The notes below the pieces were generated by a model. That model ran no database searches. It was not told where the DNA came from and was given only the letters and a program-made list of their open reading frames with translations. Shown here one piece after another: positions 1 through 5,343 of a stretch of 6,004 nt of DNA; position 1 is the first letter of the stretch; the number at the start of each line of letters is the position of its first letter. This stretch comes from Thermomicrobiaceae bacterium (GTDB lineage Bacteria; Chloroflexota; Chloroflexia; Thermomicrobiales; Thermomicrobiaceae). The stretch is from contig SKKR01000283.1 in the NCBI GenBank assembly GCA_007123655.1, positions 1 through 6,004 on the forward strand, in the 5' to 3' direction. The position numbers were made by a program, and so were the translations under genes.

Positions 1-182
1 CGAGCTTCACCGAACCAGAACGAGTGACCGGGTTGCTGGGCACAGAGCCCGTGCAGCGCCGCGAGCGATTTTTCCTGCAGCGACCACGGCGCAAGGAGGA
101 ACGCGGTAACCGAGACGGCGATGATCCCGCCAAGCGCCCAGAGGCGGCGATCGGATTTCCAGGTTTCTGTCGATCCGTCCAT
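1..182 (-). CDS. Partial small membrane protein, probable DUF2085 family (N-terminal 60 residues)
   Basis: This is the N-terminal part of a minus-strand gene that leaves the window at its left edge. The ATG at 182-180 is preceded by GGAG about 11 nt upstream (196-193 on the plus strand), and no in-frame ATG lies close upstream. The reading frame gives a short hydrophilic, charged head (residues 1-13), then one clear membrane segment at about residues 14-33 (LWALGGIIAVSVTAFLLAPW), then a segment with a Cys (HGLCAQQPGHSFWFGE, residues 44-59). DUF2085 proteins are small multi-pass membrane proteins of unknown function that carry a Cys/His-containing motif after the first helix. The segment here resembles the form I associate with Chloroflexota, where the usual CHQ-type motif is modified. 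If the assignment is right, the sequence beyond the edge should continue with a TGIY-type motif and further membrane helices. The family call is from memory; a membrane protein of some kind is much surer. Confidence 0.62.
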   Translation of the reverse strand, partial: MDGSTETWKSDRRLWALGGIIAVSVTAFLLAPWSLQEKSLAALHGLCAQQPGHSFWFGEA

Positions 183-296
183 CTCTATTGGGTCTCCGGA
201 GAACTTCGAGAAGCCGAAACAGCCGACACCATGATTGCACGTCCGAAGGATAGCATGCACTATGACCGGTCCTGCCACGGTATGGTACGCTTGGGA

Positions 297-320
297 TGTC
301 CGTACAGGTTGTCTGTACAG
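297..320 (+). repeat. Pair of 11-bp direct repeats, possible operator
   Basis: TGTCCGTACAG (297-307) is repeated as TGTCTGTACAG (310-320), with one mismatch and a centre-to-centre period of 13 bp. The second copy contains the perfect palindrome CTGTACAG (313-320). It also overlaps the proposed -35 box (309-314) of the amidase promoter. The position and symmetry suggest a regulator-binding site. The regulator is unknown and this is inference only. Confidence 0.4.
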
Positions 321-337
321 CTACGTTCGGCTATATC
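309..337 (+). promoter_or_regulatory. Candidate sigma-A type promoter for the amidase gene
   Basis: TTGTCT (309-314) and TATATC (332-337) are separated by 17 bp, an ideal spacing for a housekeeping sigma factor. Each box is a partial match to consensus. Transcription would start near 344, about 50 nt before the amidase ATG at 393. The -35 box is embedded in the direct repeats at 297-320, so the promoter may be controlled by a bound protein. Confidence 0.45.
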
Positions 338-392
338 TTTCCTGTATTAGCGATCGATCGGACGAGACTGGAACCCGGGGACAACCAGACCA

Positions 393-2522
393 ATGCGAAA
401 TCTGTTTTCCGAACGCCTGAACCGCAGAACGCTGCTCAAAGTTGCCGGAGGGCTCCTCCTCGCCAGTGTCGTTGATCTTCGCCAGACCCCGGGCGGTCGC
501 GCCGAGATGACCCGCATGCGCTGGGTCGAGCGCGACGTTTTCCCCGAGTCAGGCGTTTATCAGTCCTCCGTCTTTCACGCCGAACAGACCTTCAACAGTG
601 TCGAGGTCGGCTGGAATGCCTCGGTTCCGCCGGGAAGCGGTCTCGGGCTCGAGGTCCGTACCAGCATGGACGGCGAAACCTGGGGCGAATGGCAACACTT
701 GCACATTGACCCGCACGCCCAGCAGTCCAACAGCGGCCGCACCTGGGCCGCGCCGTATCTGACCTCCCCCAGCAACTTCGCCCAGTACCGGGTACGGCTG
801 ATCCCGTCAGATGGGGGCGCCTATCCGGTGATTGAGGAAGTGGAACTGGGCTGCGTTGACACCAGCACACCGGCGCAATTCATGAACGTCGGCGGGAACA
901 CCATCGACGGGTGGATCATCTCCCGGGCCGGCTGGGGCGCCAACGAGGACCTGCGATTCAGCAATGGCTCTGAGAAGTGGAAACCCGCTTACGAGGAGAC
1001 CGAGCGGGTCATCGTTCACCACACTGCCACCGGAGACGGTGGCGGGGATCCGGCCGCGGTCATTCGTGCGATCTACTACTACCATGCCGTAACGCTCGGC
1101 TGGGGCGATATCGGATACAACTACCTCGTGGACAACAACGGAAACGTCTACGAGGGGCGGCACGGTGGACCCGGTGTTACCGGCGCACACACGTTCGGTT
1201 ACAACAGCGGCACGATCGGTGTCGCCGTCGTGGGGAACTTCGAGCACACAAGATCAGGCGACCCGGTGATCAACGCTGTCGCCAACGTGATCAACGAGCT
1301 TGCCCCGCATCTGGACCCTGTCGCCTGGGGCCCCTTCCGGGATCAGGAAAACCTCCCGAACGTCTGCTCGCACCGGGATCTGTTCAACACCGAATGCCCT
1401 GGTGATGGACTCTATACCCGCGTCTGGCAGATTCGTGAACGGGCAGCGACGAACTACACACCAGGGACCCCGCCGCCGGAGTACATCACGCCGGATCTTC
1501 CACCGACATCCGGGGAAATCACCGGGGTGACGATTACACCCAAAGAGTTCTACGCCGGCTCGACGATGCGCGTGGACATCAGTATCCGCAACACCAGCGA
1601 CAGCACCATGCAGACGCAGGGTCCTGATCCGCGCCACGTGTACAAAGAGCATGAGGACTTCCTCAGCGCGGACGTGAATCGAATCGAAGGGCGCTACCGC
1701 GTCGGGATCGATTTCGAAGGGAACGCTGACATCCCGAACCCGTGGCGCTGGGGGATTGGCGGTCCGCTCGGTCCCGGAGAATCGACAACCGTAACCGGGT
1801 TCATCCGCCTGGACACTCCTCGAGAGTGGGAGCTTTCGGCCTCTCTTGTACAGGAACTGGTCCGCTACGAGCAGCAGAAGGCGTTTCCGGAGCGCATCGT
1901 GACCCTTCCGCCGCCAACCCGGCCCACCGGTCCCGATAGTGACCCGTCCATGCACTATTTCGAGGTGACCAGTCACAACGTTCCAGACATCTTCTATCGC
2001 TACTGGGAAGCCAATGGGGGATTGCGCCGGTTCGGCTATCCGTTGACCGAGGCGATCATGGAACTATCAGAGACCGACGGTGAGACCTATCTGACCCAGT
2101 ACTTCGAGCGCGCCCGCTTCGAACATCACCCGGAGCACGCCGGAACCCAGTATGAGGTCTTGCTGGGACTGCTTGGCCGGGAAACAACGAAGCACCGCGC
2201 GACCGAGCCGGAGTTTCAACCAGTGGAAGCGCCTCCGGACACCGACGATGTCGATTACTTCGTCGAGACCGGCCACACGCTCCGCGGCGGGTTCCGGACG
2301 TACTGGTGGAACAACGGCGGCCTCCCGGTGTTCGGGTTCCCGATCAGCGAACGCATCACCGAGGTCAGCAAGACGGACGGCAAAGAGTATCTGGTCCAGT
2401 ACTTCGAGCGAAACCGCATGGAGTGGCACCCGGAGTTCGAAGGCACCGAGTACGAGATCCTTCTGGGTCACCTGGCTAGGGAGATCCTGATCGACCGTGG
2501 GTGGCTGGAGCCGGACCCATAA
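393..2522 (+). CDS. Tat-exported multidomain N-acetylmuramoyl-L-alanine amidase (Amidase_2/PGRP type)
   Basis: The 709-residue product should cleave the bond between MurNAc and L-Ala in peptidoglycan, outside the cytoplasmic membrane. Residues 1-37 look like a twin-arginine signal: NRRTLLK at 10-16, a hydrophobic stretch at 17-28, and possible cleavage after GRA (35-37). Residues about 55-155 form a beta-rich region of unknown role. The zinc amidase core spans about 174-350. By alignment with T7 lysozyme from memory, the zinc ligands are H209 (in VHHTAT), H327 (in CSHRD) and C335 (in TECPGD, eight residues after H327), and Y242 in GWGDIGYNY is the catalytic Tyr; all are intact. A Pro-rich linker (357-371) leads to an Ig-like region (about 373-506), then two repeats (521-597, 621-697) with FG[YF]P and QYFER motifs, probably for wall or surface binding. 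The ATG at 393 has only a weak GGGGA (377-381) upstream, but it gives the full Tat signal. The gene stands alone; a hairpin terminator follows. The amidase call is firm; substrate (own wall or prey) is open. Confidence 0.93.
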   Translation: MRNLFSERLNRRTLLKVAGGLLLASVVDLRQTPGGRAEMTRMRWVERDVFPESGVYQSSVFHAEQTFNSVEVGWNASVPPGSGLGLEVRTSMDGETWGEWQHLHIDPHAQQSNSGRTWAAPYLTSPSNFAQYRVRLIPSDGGAYPVIEEVELGCVDTSTPAQFMNVGGNTIDGWIISRAGWGANEDLRFSNGSEKWKPAYEETERVIVHHTATGDGGGDPAAVIRAIYYYHAVTLGWGDIGYNYLVDNNGNVYEGRHGGPGVTGAHTFGYNSGTIGVAVVGNFEHTRSGDPVINAVANVINELAPHLDPVAWGPFRDQENLPNVCSHRDLFNTECPGDGLYTRVWQIRERAATNYTPGTPPPEYITPDLPPTSGEITGVTITPKEFYAGSTMRVDISIRNTSDSTMQTQGPDPRHVYKEHEDFLSADVNRIEGRYRVGIDFEGNADIPNPWRWGIGGPLGPGESTTVTGFIRLDTPREWELSASLVQELVRYEQQKAFPERIVTLPPPTRPTGPDSDPSMHYFEVTSHNVPDIFYRYWEANGGLRRFGYPLTEAIMELSETDGETYLTQYFERARFEHHPEHAGTQYEVLLGLLGRETTKHRATEPEFQPVEAPPDTDDVDYFVETGHTLRGGFRTYWWNNGGLPVFGFPISERITEVSKTDGKEYLVQYFERNRMEWHPEFEGTEYEILLGHLAREILIDRGWLEPDP
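1953..2483 (+). repeat. Two tandem ~77-residue repeats at the amidase C-terminus
   Basis: Residues 521-597 (1953-2183) and 621-697 (2253-2483) of the amidase align without gaps at an exact offset of 100 residues. I count 43 identities in 77 (about 56%). Shared motifs are YW..NGGL..FG[YF]P, TDG, QYFER.R.E.HPE and Y.[VI]LLG.L.RE. The 23-residue spacer between them is Pro/acidic (for example QPVEAPPDTDD). The FG[YF]P and YFER elements recall LGFP-type wall-associated repeats and repeats seen in exported Chloroflexota proteins. The family link is from memory. Confidence 0.85.
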
Positions 2523-2554
2523 GCAAGAACATCAGCATCCGCGTCAGGGGAAGG

Positions 2555-2590
2555 GAAACCGGAATGGCGAACCACCGCCATTCCGGTTTC
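2555..2590 (+). terminator. Strong hairpin terminator after the amidase gene
   Basis: A perfect 15-bp inverted repeat (GAAACCGGAATGGCG at 2555-2569 and its complement at 2576-2590) encloses a 6-nt loop. It lies 33 nt past the amidase stop and the right arm ends in TTTC followed by TATTGT, a modest U-rich tail. This fits an intrinsic terminator. It could also stop transcripts from the convergent minus-strand gene. Confidence 0.78.
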
Positions 2591-2682
2591 TATTGTGGCA
2601 CCCATCCCAGACATCTGTGACACTCCGGACCGTGACTGCCGGAAGGCGATCAGAGGTTAGCGAAACAACCCGTTAAACCGGC

Positions 2683-2706
2683 CCGCGGCGGGTTGACCCG
2701 CCGCGG
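2683..2706 (-). terminator. GC-rich hairpin, likely terminator of the DUF4870 gene
   Basis: CCGCGGCGGGT (2683-2693) is followed after 2 nt by its exact complement (2696-2706); in practice this is a 10-bp stem with a TTGA tetraloop. It lies about 75 nt beyond the stop of the minus-strand gene ending at 2782. Read on that strand it is followed by GCCGGTTTAACGGGTTGTTT, which is T-enriched but not a clean T run. It most likely ends the minus-strand transcript. The rest of 2591-2781 shows no gene or RNA that I can recognise. Confidence 0.55.
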
Positions 2707-2781
2707 AACGCTGGCTACTCGTCCGTCCAACGCGACCCGGTCAAGCGCAAGTGAATCCGGGAGACGTTCGAGACGCTCGAT

Positions 2782-3231
2782 CTAAATGTCCTTGAAGAGC
2801 TGCTTCGTGATATCCGTTAGCTGGGGGAGCACCACTTGCTCCTTGGAGTACACCAGATAGGCGAAGTAGATGCCGAGTGCGAACGGCAAGAGATAGCCGA
2901 CCCACAGCACGCACCAGAGGACGCCAACGGTCACCGCGACAAGTATCGTGCTGCAAATCCCGTACAGGATAATAAACGCGACACCGGCGGCGCCGAACAC
3001 CAGCCCCTGGTAGGCGTGCGCCTTGGCAAACCGGCTGTTCTTCATATCCGTCACAAGGATGATGATCGGCACCAGAAACCAGAAGATGTAACAAAGTGCT
3101 CCGACGAGCTTGTCGTTATCAGCCGAAGGCCGTACAGATGCCAGATCTCCTCCAGGTGGTGGCCCACCACTTTCGGGCGGTGGTCCGCCAGCGGGTGGCG
3201 GCCCGCCGCTTCCCGGTTGTTCCCCCGTCAT
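2782..3231 (-). CDS. DUF4870 / Tic20-like small membrane protein with Gly-Pro-rich N-terminal tail
   Basis: The product has 149 residues and no known reaction. Residues 1-30 are a cytosolic-looking tail with GGPPP three times (9-13, 15-19, 22-26). After a short hydrophilic stretch come three or four membrane segments, at about 44-60, 77-97 and 99-128, the last possibly two helices. A TDMKNSRFAKAHAYQGL segment (61-77) separates the first two. The pattern of a first helix ending in a charged loop with a conserved His, followed by hydrophobic helices, matches DUF4870 (Tic20-like fold) proteins as I know them. The ATG at 3231 is chosen over the in-frame GTG at 3252 because AAGGGG (3238-3243) sits 6 nt ahead of it and would lie inside the longer version. 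The gene has its own promoter (3371-3400) and a hairpin behind it, so it is probably monocistronic. The family call is fairly sure; the function is unknown. Confidence 0.82.
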   Translation of the reverse strand: MTGEQPGSGGPPPAGGPPPESGGPPPGGDLASVRPSADNDKLVGALCYIFWFLVPIIILVTDMKNSRFAKAHAYQGLVFGAAGVAFIILYGICSTILVAVTVGVLWCVLWVGYLLPFALGIYFAYLVYSKEQVVLPQLTDITKQLFKDI

Positions 3232-3364
3232 CGCATTCCCCTTCCCTATCACTCACGTTACCCCGGACTCTGGCAGGTCTCCGCCCCCGGCAAACTGGCC
3301 ACTTCTGACTGTGCGAAACCAGCACAGACCAACGTGTCGGCGCGTGAAACACTACCTTTGCCTG
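3232..3364 (-). other. Long untranslated leader of the DUF4870 gene, with a small hairpin
   Basis: If transcription starts near 3364, about 130 nt precede the start codon, far more than a ribosome site needs. On the minus strand the leader holds CTGTGC (3327-3322) pairing with GCACAG (3314-3309) around a 7-nt loop, plus a GC-rich stretch near 3280-3300. I could not match it to any riboswitch class I know, including c-di-GMP types. It may be plain leader or a site of post-transcriptional control. Confidence 0.35.
3238..3243 (-). promoter_or_regulatory. Ribosome binding site deciding the DUF4870 start
   Basis: On the minus strand AAGGGG lies 6 nt before the ATG at 3231. It falls downstream of the alternative GTG at 3252, so it supports the shorter 149-residue protein over the 156-residue one. 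Confidence 0.7.
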
Positions 3365-3370
3365 TGTGTC

Positions 3371-3400
3371 AGTATATGAACCCGTCTTCCGAACCGTCAA
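3371..3400 (-). promoter_or_regulatory. Near-consensus sigma-A promoter for the DUF4870 gene
   Basis: On the minus strand TTGACG (3400-3395) and TATACT (3376-3371) are spaced 18 bp apart. Each box matches consensus at five of six positions, which makes this one of the best promoters in the window. Transcription should begin near 3364, leaving a leader of about 130 nt before the ATG at 3231. The promoter lies past the radC stop (3463), so the downstream gene need not depend on radC transcription. Confidence 0.72.
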
Positions 3401-3462
3401 TAGCAAGAACGGACTGAATCAACATGAGACCAGCGCAAATCCTGGCAAAACCACTCACCTGA

Positions 3463-4176
3463 TCACCGTGAGAAGCCCATGCCCGCGCGCCGCAGCGACG
3501 AAAACCGGCCGCTTCCGATGACCACATGATCGACGACCTCGATCCCGAGCAGTTCGCCGGCGTTTTCCGCCTCTCGAGTGATCTGTGCATCCGCCTGGGA
3601 CGGCTCGGGGTCACCTGACGGGTGGTTATGAACAAGAATCACTGCCGGTGCGTTCAGCCGGACGGCGTCCCGGAAGAGTTCCGCGACTCTCACCTGCGCG
3701 GAATTGACACTCCCCTGATAAACGGTCACGGTCCTGGTCACGCGGTTTTTCGTGTCGAGCAGAAGAACGCGGAGCTGTTCCTGATCGAGAATTGACATTT
3801 CGCTCCCAAGCAGCAGATAGACATCCTCCGGAGAGGAGATCCGCGGGCGATCCTCCGGCTGGACCGCGCTCAACCGTCTCGCCAGTTCAAGTGTCGCTTT
3901 CAGCTTGGCGGCCTTTGCCTCGCCCAGTCCGTGCGTTCGGCGCAGTTCGTCATAGTCCGTTCGGACAAGCCCGGGCAGCCCGTCACGTTCTACGAGCAGA
4001 CGCTGGGCGACCTCGATCACGGTTTCGCCTTTGACTCCGGTGCTCAGCAGAATCGCCAGGAGTTCAGCGGTGCTGAGCGATGTCTCGCCGCGAAGGCGTA
4101 ACTTCTCCCGCGGGCGCTCGTCCGCGGGAAGTTCCTTGATCGTCAGATGATAGGAGTCGCGGGTTTCGCTAGTCAT
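3463..4176 (-). CDS. radC: RadC family JAMM/MPN domain protein
   Basis: The product is 237 residues, close to the usual RadC length of about 220-230. Residues about 11-105 form the N-terminal helical region: KELPADERPREKL at 14-26 is the typical RadC opening, and a helix-hairpin-helix-like THGLGEAKAAKL lies at 81-92. Residues about 112-237 form the JAB/MPN metalloprotease-like domain. The JAMM motif is complete: E133, then H183-x-H185, seven residues, S193, two residues, D196, in VHNHPSGDPEPSQAD. These residues bind zinc in JAMM enzymes. RadC was once linked to DNA repair, but the E. coli radC102 phenotype was reassigned to recG; its true substrate is not established. The ATG at 4176 is preferred over an in-frame start at 4272 because GGAG (4185-4182) sits 5 nt upstream and the N-terminus then matches the family. 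It is transcribed alone, divergently from ftsY. Confidence 0.95.
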   Translation of the reverse strand: MTSETRDSYHLTIKELPADERPREKLRLRGETSLSTAELLAILLSTGVKGETVIEVAQRLLVERDGLPGLVRTDYDELRRTHGLGEAKAAKLKATLELARRLSAVQPEDRPRISSPEDVYLLLGSEMSILDQEQLRVLLLDTKNRVTRTVTVYQGSVNSAQVRVAELFRDAVRLNAPAVILVHNHPSGDPEPSQADAQITREAENAGELLGIEVVDHVVIGSGRFSSLRRAGMGFSR

Positions 4177-4181
4177 CTCAA

Positions 4182-4185
4182 CTCC
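4182..4185 (-). promoter_or_regulatory. Ribosome binding site deciding the radC start
   Basis: On the minus strand CTGGAG ends 5 nt before the ATG at 4176 (core GGAG at 4185-4182). It would lie within the coding sequence of the 269-residue version starting at 4272. That longer version would also swallow the radC promoter, so the shorter start is better supported. Confidence 0.72.
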
Positions 4186-4210
4186 AGGTGGGGCAATATC
4201 GACACTGGGG

Positions 4211-4239
4211 ACTATCGACAGAACTCGCGCTGCTGTCAA
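4211..4239 (-). promoter_or_regulatory. Sigma-A promoter for radC
   Basis: On the minus strand a perfect TTGACA (4239-4234) and GATAGT (4216-4211, four of six consensus bases) are separated by 17 bp. Transcription would start near 4204, giving a short leader of about 27 nt that contains the GGAG site. No LexA-type GAAC-N4-GTTC box is visible, so SOS control is not indicated. Confidence 0.72.
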
Positions 4240-4287
4240 CAGGCGCCCGCGCTGCCTGAACTCACGGGCCAATGCAGGGGCGTGATG

Positions 4288-4293
4288 TATACT
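4288..4293 (+). promoter_or_regulatory. Possible -10 element for the ftsY-ffh operon
   Basis: TATACT at 4288-4293 is a good -10 hexamer in the divergent region between radC and ftsY. No convincing -35 lies 16-18 bp upstream. A start near 4300 would place the hairpin at 4301-4331 at the very 5' end of the message. The call is tentative because only one box is recognisable. Confidence 0.33.
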
Positions 4294-4300
4294 TGTGAAG

Positions 4301-4331
4301 CGCCGCCGCCGTTGTCAGACACGGCGCGGCG
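4301..4331 (+). promoter_or_regulatory. GC-rich hairpin in the ftsY leader
   Basis: CGCCGCCGCCGT (4301-4312) can pair with ACGGCGCGGCG (4321-4331), giving an 11-bp stem with one bulged C and an 8-nt loop (TGTCAGAC). It is followed by TTTACTTCAAATTT and lies 37 nt before the ftsY start. It could protect the 5' end of the message, act as a weak attenuator, or be unimportant. Confidence 0.45.
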
Positions 4332-4368
4332 TTTACTTCAAATTTGCTCATTCGTTGGGAATTCGAAC

Positions 4369-5340
4369 GTGATATTCAGCAAGCTATTTCGCCGGCAAGC
4401 GGAGCCGGACCCGCAGATCGAAGCAGGACTCAAAAAGGCCCGGCGCGGCATCTTTCAGGACATTGTTGCCCTGTTCGAAGGGACCGAGATCACCGAAGAC
4501 CTGTATGAGGATCTGGAAGCACTCCTGATTCAGGCTGATCTGGGGGTCGAAACAACAGTCGAGTTGCTCGAGAACCTCCGGGAACGGATTCGAAACGAGG
4601 ACATCAGGCAGCCCGCCGACGCCCGGGAGGCGCTTCGGACCGAGATGATCGCTCTGCTCCACAACGCAACGAAGAACCGGAAGATAAAGGTGTACCAGCG
4701 CGGGGTGCCGTTCGTGACGCTGGTCGTCGGGGTGAACGGGACTGGCAAGACCACCACCATCGCCAAGCTGGCGCGGCACCACCAGAAACAGGGGCGCTGC
4801 GTCATGGTGGTTGCCGGTGATACGTTCCGGGCCGCCGCGATCGACCAGTTGAGTGTCTGGGGCGAGCGCCTGGATGTTCCCGTGATTGCGCACCAACCAG
4901 GGTCCGATCCCGGCGCGGTGGTGTTCGATGGCATGCAGGCGGCGCACAACCGCAATATTGACATCCTCCTTGTCGACACCGCCGGTCGCCTGCATACGAA
5001 GCATAATCTGATGGAAGAGTTGAAGAAGATCCGTCGCGTAATGCAGCGCCACGTCGAGGCCGCGCCGCAGGAAGTGCTCCTGGTCATCGATGCCACGACC
5101 GGCCAGAACGGACTGTCGCAGGCGCGCCACTTCAGCGAGGCGGTGGAGATCACCGACATCGCCATCGCCAAGCTGGATGGGACGGCCAAAGGCGGTATCG
5201 CATTCGCCATTGCACGGGAACTGGGCACACCGATCAGCTACATCGGGACTGGCGAGAAGTTCGACGACCTGGCCGAGTTCACGCCCGAGACCTACGTCGA
5301 CGGGCTCTTCTTCGGCGACGAGGACGAGCAGGAGGCCTGA
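4369..5340 (+). CDS. ftsY: Signal recognition particle receptor GTPase FtsY
   Basis: FtsY is the membrane-bound receptor that docks Ffh-ribosome complexes at the translocon; the two GTPases activate each other. The 323-residue product is essentially the NG core and lacks the long acidic A domain of E. coli FtsY. A basic, amphipathic start (MIFSKLFRR) may be the membrane anchor. The N domain covers about residues 15-105. The G domain shows the P-loop GVNGTGKTT (121-129), DTFRAAAIDQL (151-161), DTAGR (203-207), DATTGQNGLSQA (241-252), AKLDGTAKGG (267-276) and GTGEKFDDL (293-301). G4 reads AKLD instead of the more common TKLD. The GTG at 4369 is chosen because GGGA (4357-4360) sits 8 nt upstream and the N-terminus fits the family. 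The frame stays open back to 4147 with ATGs at 4147 and 4285, but that extension has no FtsY-like sequence. ffh follows after 3 nt. Confidence 0.96.
   Translation: MIFSKLFRRQAEPDPQIEAGLKKARRGIFQDIVALFEGTEITEDLYEDLEALLIQADLGVETTVELLENLRERIRNEDIRQPADAREALRTEMIALLHNATKNRKIKVYQRGVPFVTLVVGVNGTGKTTTIAKLARHHQKQGRCVMVVAGDTFRAAAIDQLSVWGERLDVPVIAHQPGSDPGAVVFDGMQAAHNRNIDILLVDTAGRLHTKHNLMEELKKIRRVMQRHVEAAPQEVLLVIDATTGQNGLSQARHFSEAVEITDIAIAKLDGTAKGGIAFAIARELGTPISYIGTGEKFDDLAEFTPETYVDGLFFGDEDEQEA
5330..5335 (+). promoter_or_regulatory. Strong ribosome binding site for ffh inside the ftsY tail
   Basis: AGGAGG lies 8 nt before the ffh ATG at 5344 and overlaps the last codons of ftsY. This is an optimal Shine-Dalgarno at ideal spacing. 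It indicates coupled translation of the two SRP GTPases. Confidence 0.85.
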
Positions 5341-5343
5341 CGC

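Noticed and set aside
7..240. A 77-codon minus-strand open frame.
   Set aside because: It is rich in Arg with no family-like pattern; another frame on the same strand gives a credible membrane protein with a good start.
250..263. Imperfect palindrome ATAGCATGCACTAT in the divergent region.
   Set aside because: Only the outer four pairs match and it aligns with no clear promoter box.
807..1976. Long open frames on the minus strand inside the amidase gene (807-1247, 1254-1976).
   Set aside because: They are antisense shadows of a GC-rich gene whose plus-strand product has intact catalytic motifs; they show no recognisable domain.
2763..2780. Tandem 9-bp near-repeat GACGTTCGA / GACGCTCGA just after the DUF4870 stop.
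   Set aside because: It is short, has only two copies with one mismatch and no link to a promoter or mobile element; chance is sufficient.
2591..2781. Search for a tRNA, SRP RNA or other small RNA gene in the convergent gap.
   Set aside because: No T-loop GGTTCRA with acceptor pairing, nor an SRP-type GGAA-loop helix, could be found; only the GC-rich hairpin at 2683-2706 stands out.
3232..3252. GTG start giving a 156-residue DUF4870 protein.
   Set aside because: The best ribosome site (3238-3243) lies inside this extension and is ideally placed for the ATG at 3231.
4177..4272. A 32-residue N-terminal extension of RadC.
   Set aside because: It would include the TTGACA promoter and GGAG site in coding sequence, and the family normally begins near the residues encoded from 4176.
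4147..4368. A 74-codon in-frame extension of ftsY with ATG starts at 4147 and 4285.
   Set aside because: The extension overlaps the radC start and promoter on the other strand, looks unlike any FtsY N-terminus and lacks a good ribosome site; the GTG at 4369 has GGGA at 8 nt and yields the expected beginning.
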